Shown here piece after piece: positions 5,129-5,574 of a DNA stretch of 5,574 nucleotides. The DNA lies in NCBI GenBank assembly GCA_016293535.1, contig JAEDEB010000093.1:1-5574 (forward strand), given 5' to 3'. Numbering within the stretch: the stretch's first letter is position 1; each line of letters opens with the position of its first letter. This stretch comes from Bacteroidales bacterium. GTDB lineage: Bacteria > Bacteroidota > Bacteroidia > Bacteroidales > UBA932. The notes under the pieces were generated by a model. The model was not told the DNA's origin. It was given only the letters and a program-made list of their open reading frames with translations, and ran no database searches. The position numbers were made by a program, and so were the translations under genes.

Positions 5129-5574
5129 TCAATGAGTGACTCCGGATAGGCTGCAATGGGAGATGACGCCTTTGTCATAGAGAAACATCTCTCCGCTGGA
5201 ATTCAGGTCCCAGAAAGCCGCCTCGGATTTCAGAAGCAGCTTCGAGTCCTTCCTGTCGGAAACCCTGAGTACCATACGGGTAGGGAAGTAGTCGAGAAGG
5301 GCTTTCACGTCCTGAGCGGGCTTCCTGCTGGAGAGTATCAGGCGGATTCCGAGCCCCGGTCCTTCCATTGCAAGTCGCAGGACGGAGTCCTTGACAGAGC
5401 GCCTTGAATCCCGGCTGCCGAATTCCACAAGGTCGGAATATTCATCAATCACGGTCACAATCAAAGGGAATCCCGAGATGTCGACACCTACATTGTGCAG
5501 GGTTTCCCTCCTTTCCAGCTCGCGGCACAATTCTCCGAGCGTCTCGTCTGCATCCCAATGAGGCTTCGACGTGT
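5129..5574 (-). CDS. Partial FtsK/HerA-type DNA translocase ATPase (C-terminal 147 residues)
   Basis: The frame is open to the right edge, so the N-terminus and Walker A are outside the window; TGA at 5131-5129. A TTG at 5530 is not a real start, since coding similarity continues before it: LGELCREL and ERRETL correspond to the FtsK segment with the pattern EMERRY. Recognisable in order: Walker B LIVTVIDEYSDLV with acidic pair D43-E44 (numbered in the visible part), the segment GIRLILSSRKPAQDV equivalent to FtsK's GIHLILATQRPSVDV, then FPTRMVLRVSDRKDSKLLL and GEMFLYDKG. These proteins form hexameric motors pumping double-stranded DNA. The protein ends about 15 residues after GEMFLYDKG, so the gamma winged-helix domain that guides housekeeping FtsK is absent. 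It is therefore more likely an accessory translocase from a mobile element or defence locus, working with the phospholipase-D-like gene downstream. Confidence 0.85.
   Translation of the reverse strand, partial: TSKPHWDADETLGELCRELERRETLHNVGVDISGFPLIVTVIDEYSDLVEFGSRDSRRSVKDSVLRLAMEGPGLGIRLILSSRKPAQDVKALLDYFPTRMVLRVSDRKDSKLLLKSEAAFWDLNSSGEMFLYDKGVISHCSLSGVTH

Noticed and set aside
4463..5149. A 228-residue plus-strand open frame across the HKD gene
   Set aside because: It is antisense to a gene with an intact HKD motif and has no recognisable domain or promoter.
5528..5530. TTG as a start for the FtsK/HerA-like gene
   Set aside because: The frame stays open to the right edge and FtsK-like residues continue upstream of it, so the gene is simply cut by the window.

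Overview
The window most likely comes from a Bacteroidales-type genome (moderate confidence). No gene start has a convincing Shine-Dalgarno sequence. Two starts are preceded by exact matches to the Bacteroidetes -7 promoter element TAnnTTTG, and a third by a one-mismatch match. Several predicted proteins feel typical of mobile or accessory Bacteroidales DNA. No rRNA, tRNA, CRISPR array, transposase or integrase was seen.

Positions 1-3503 hold a tight minus-strand cluster read from right to left: a MoxR-type AAA+ ATPase (2421-3503), a DUF2201/COG3864-like protein with a degenerate metallopeptidase region and an intact VWA MIDAS site (1260-2414), an unrecognised 310-residue protein (316-1248), and the start of a second protein clearly paralogous to it (1-307, cut by the window edge). 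Gaps are 6, 11 and 8 bases, so this is very probably one transcript. The ATPase plus VWA pair is a known chaperone-like or remodelling module. The two paralogues are the unknown part and are the natural candidates for its partner, substrate or effector.

Positions 3504-3623 form a divergent control region. It contains a 38-base palindrome flanked by an 8-base direct repeat, lying about where both divergent promoters would have their -33 elements. To its right a plus-strand gene (about 3624-4262) encodes an unrecognised roughly 212-residue protein. Its two halves appear to share a helix-strands-helix layout that also vaguely resembles the 310-residue protein, so it may belong to the same system.

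Positions 4263-5574 hold a second minus-strand set: the C-terminal end of an FtsK/HerA-type DNA translocase that ends without room for a gamma (DNA-reading) domain (5129 to the right edge), a single-HKD phospholipase D/Nuc-family protein with a C-terminal cysteine cluster (4562-5080), and a 73-residue conserved-looking small protein (4279-4500). The last two have their own -7 elements. A hairpin between the converging plus gene and the 73-residue gene may terminate transcription from both sides.

Taken together this looks like an accessory island: a MoxR/VWA module with duplicated unknown partners beside a DNA-motor plus nuclease-like pair. A role in conflict with phages or plasmids is possible but is inference only.
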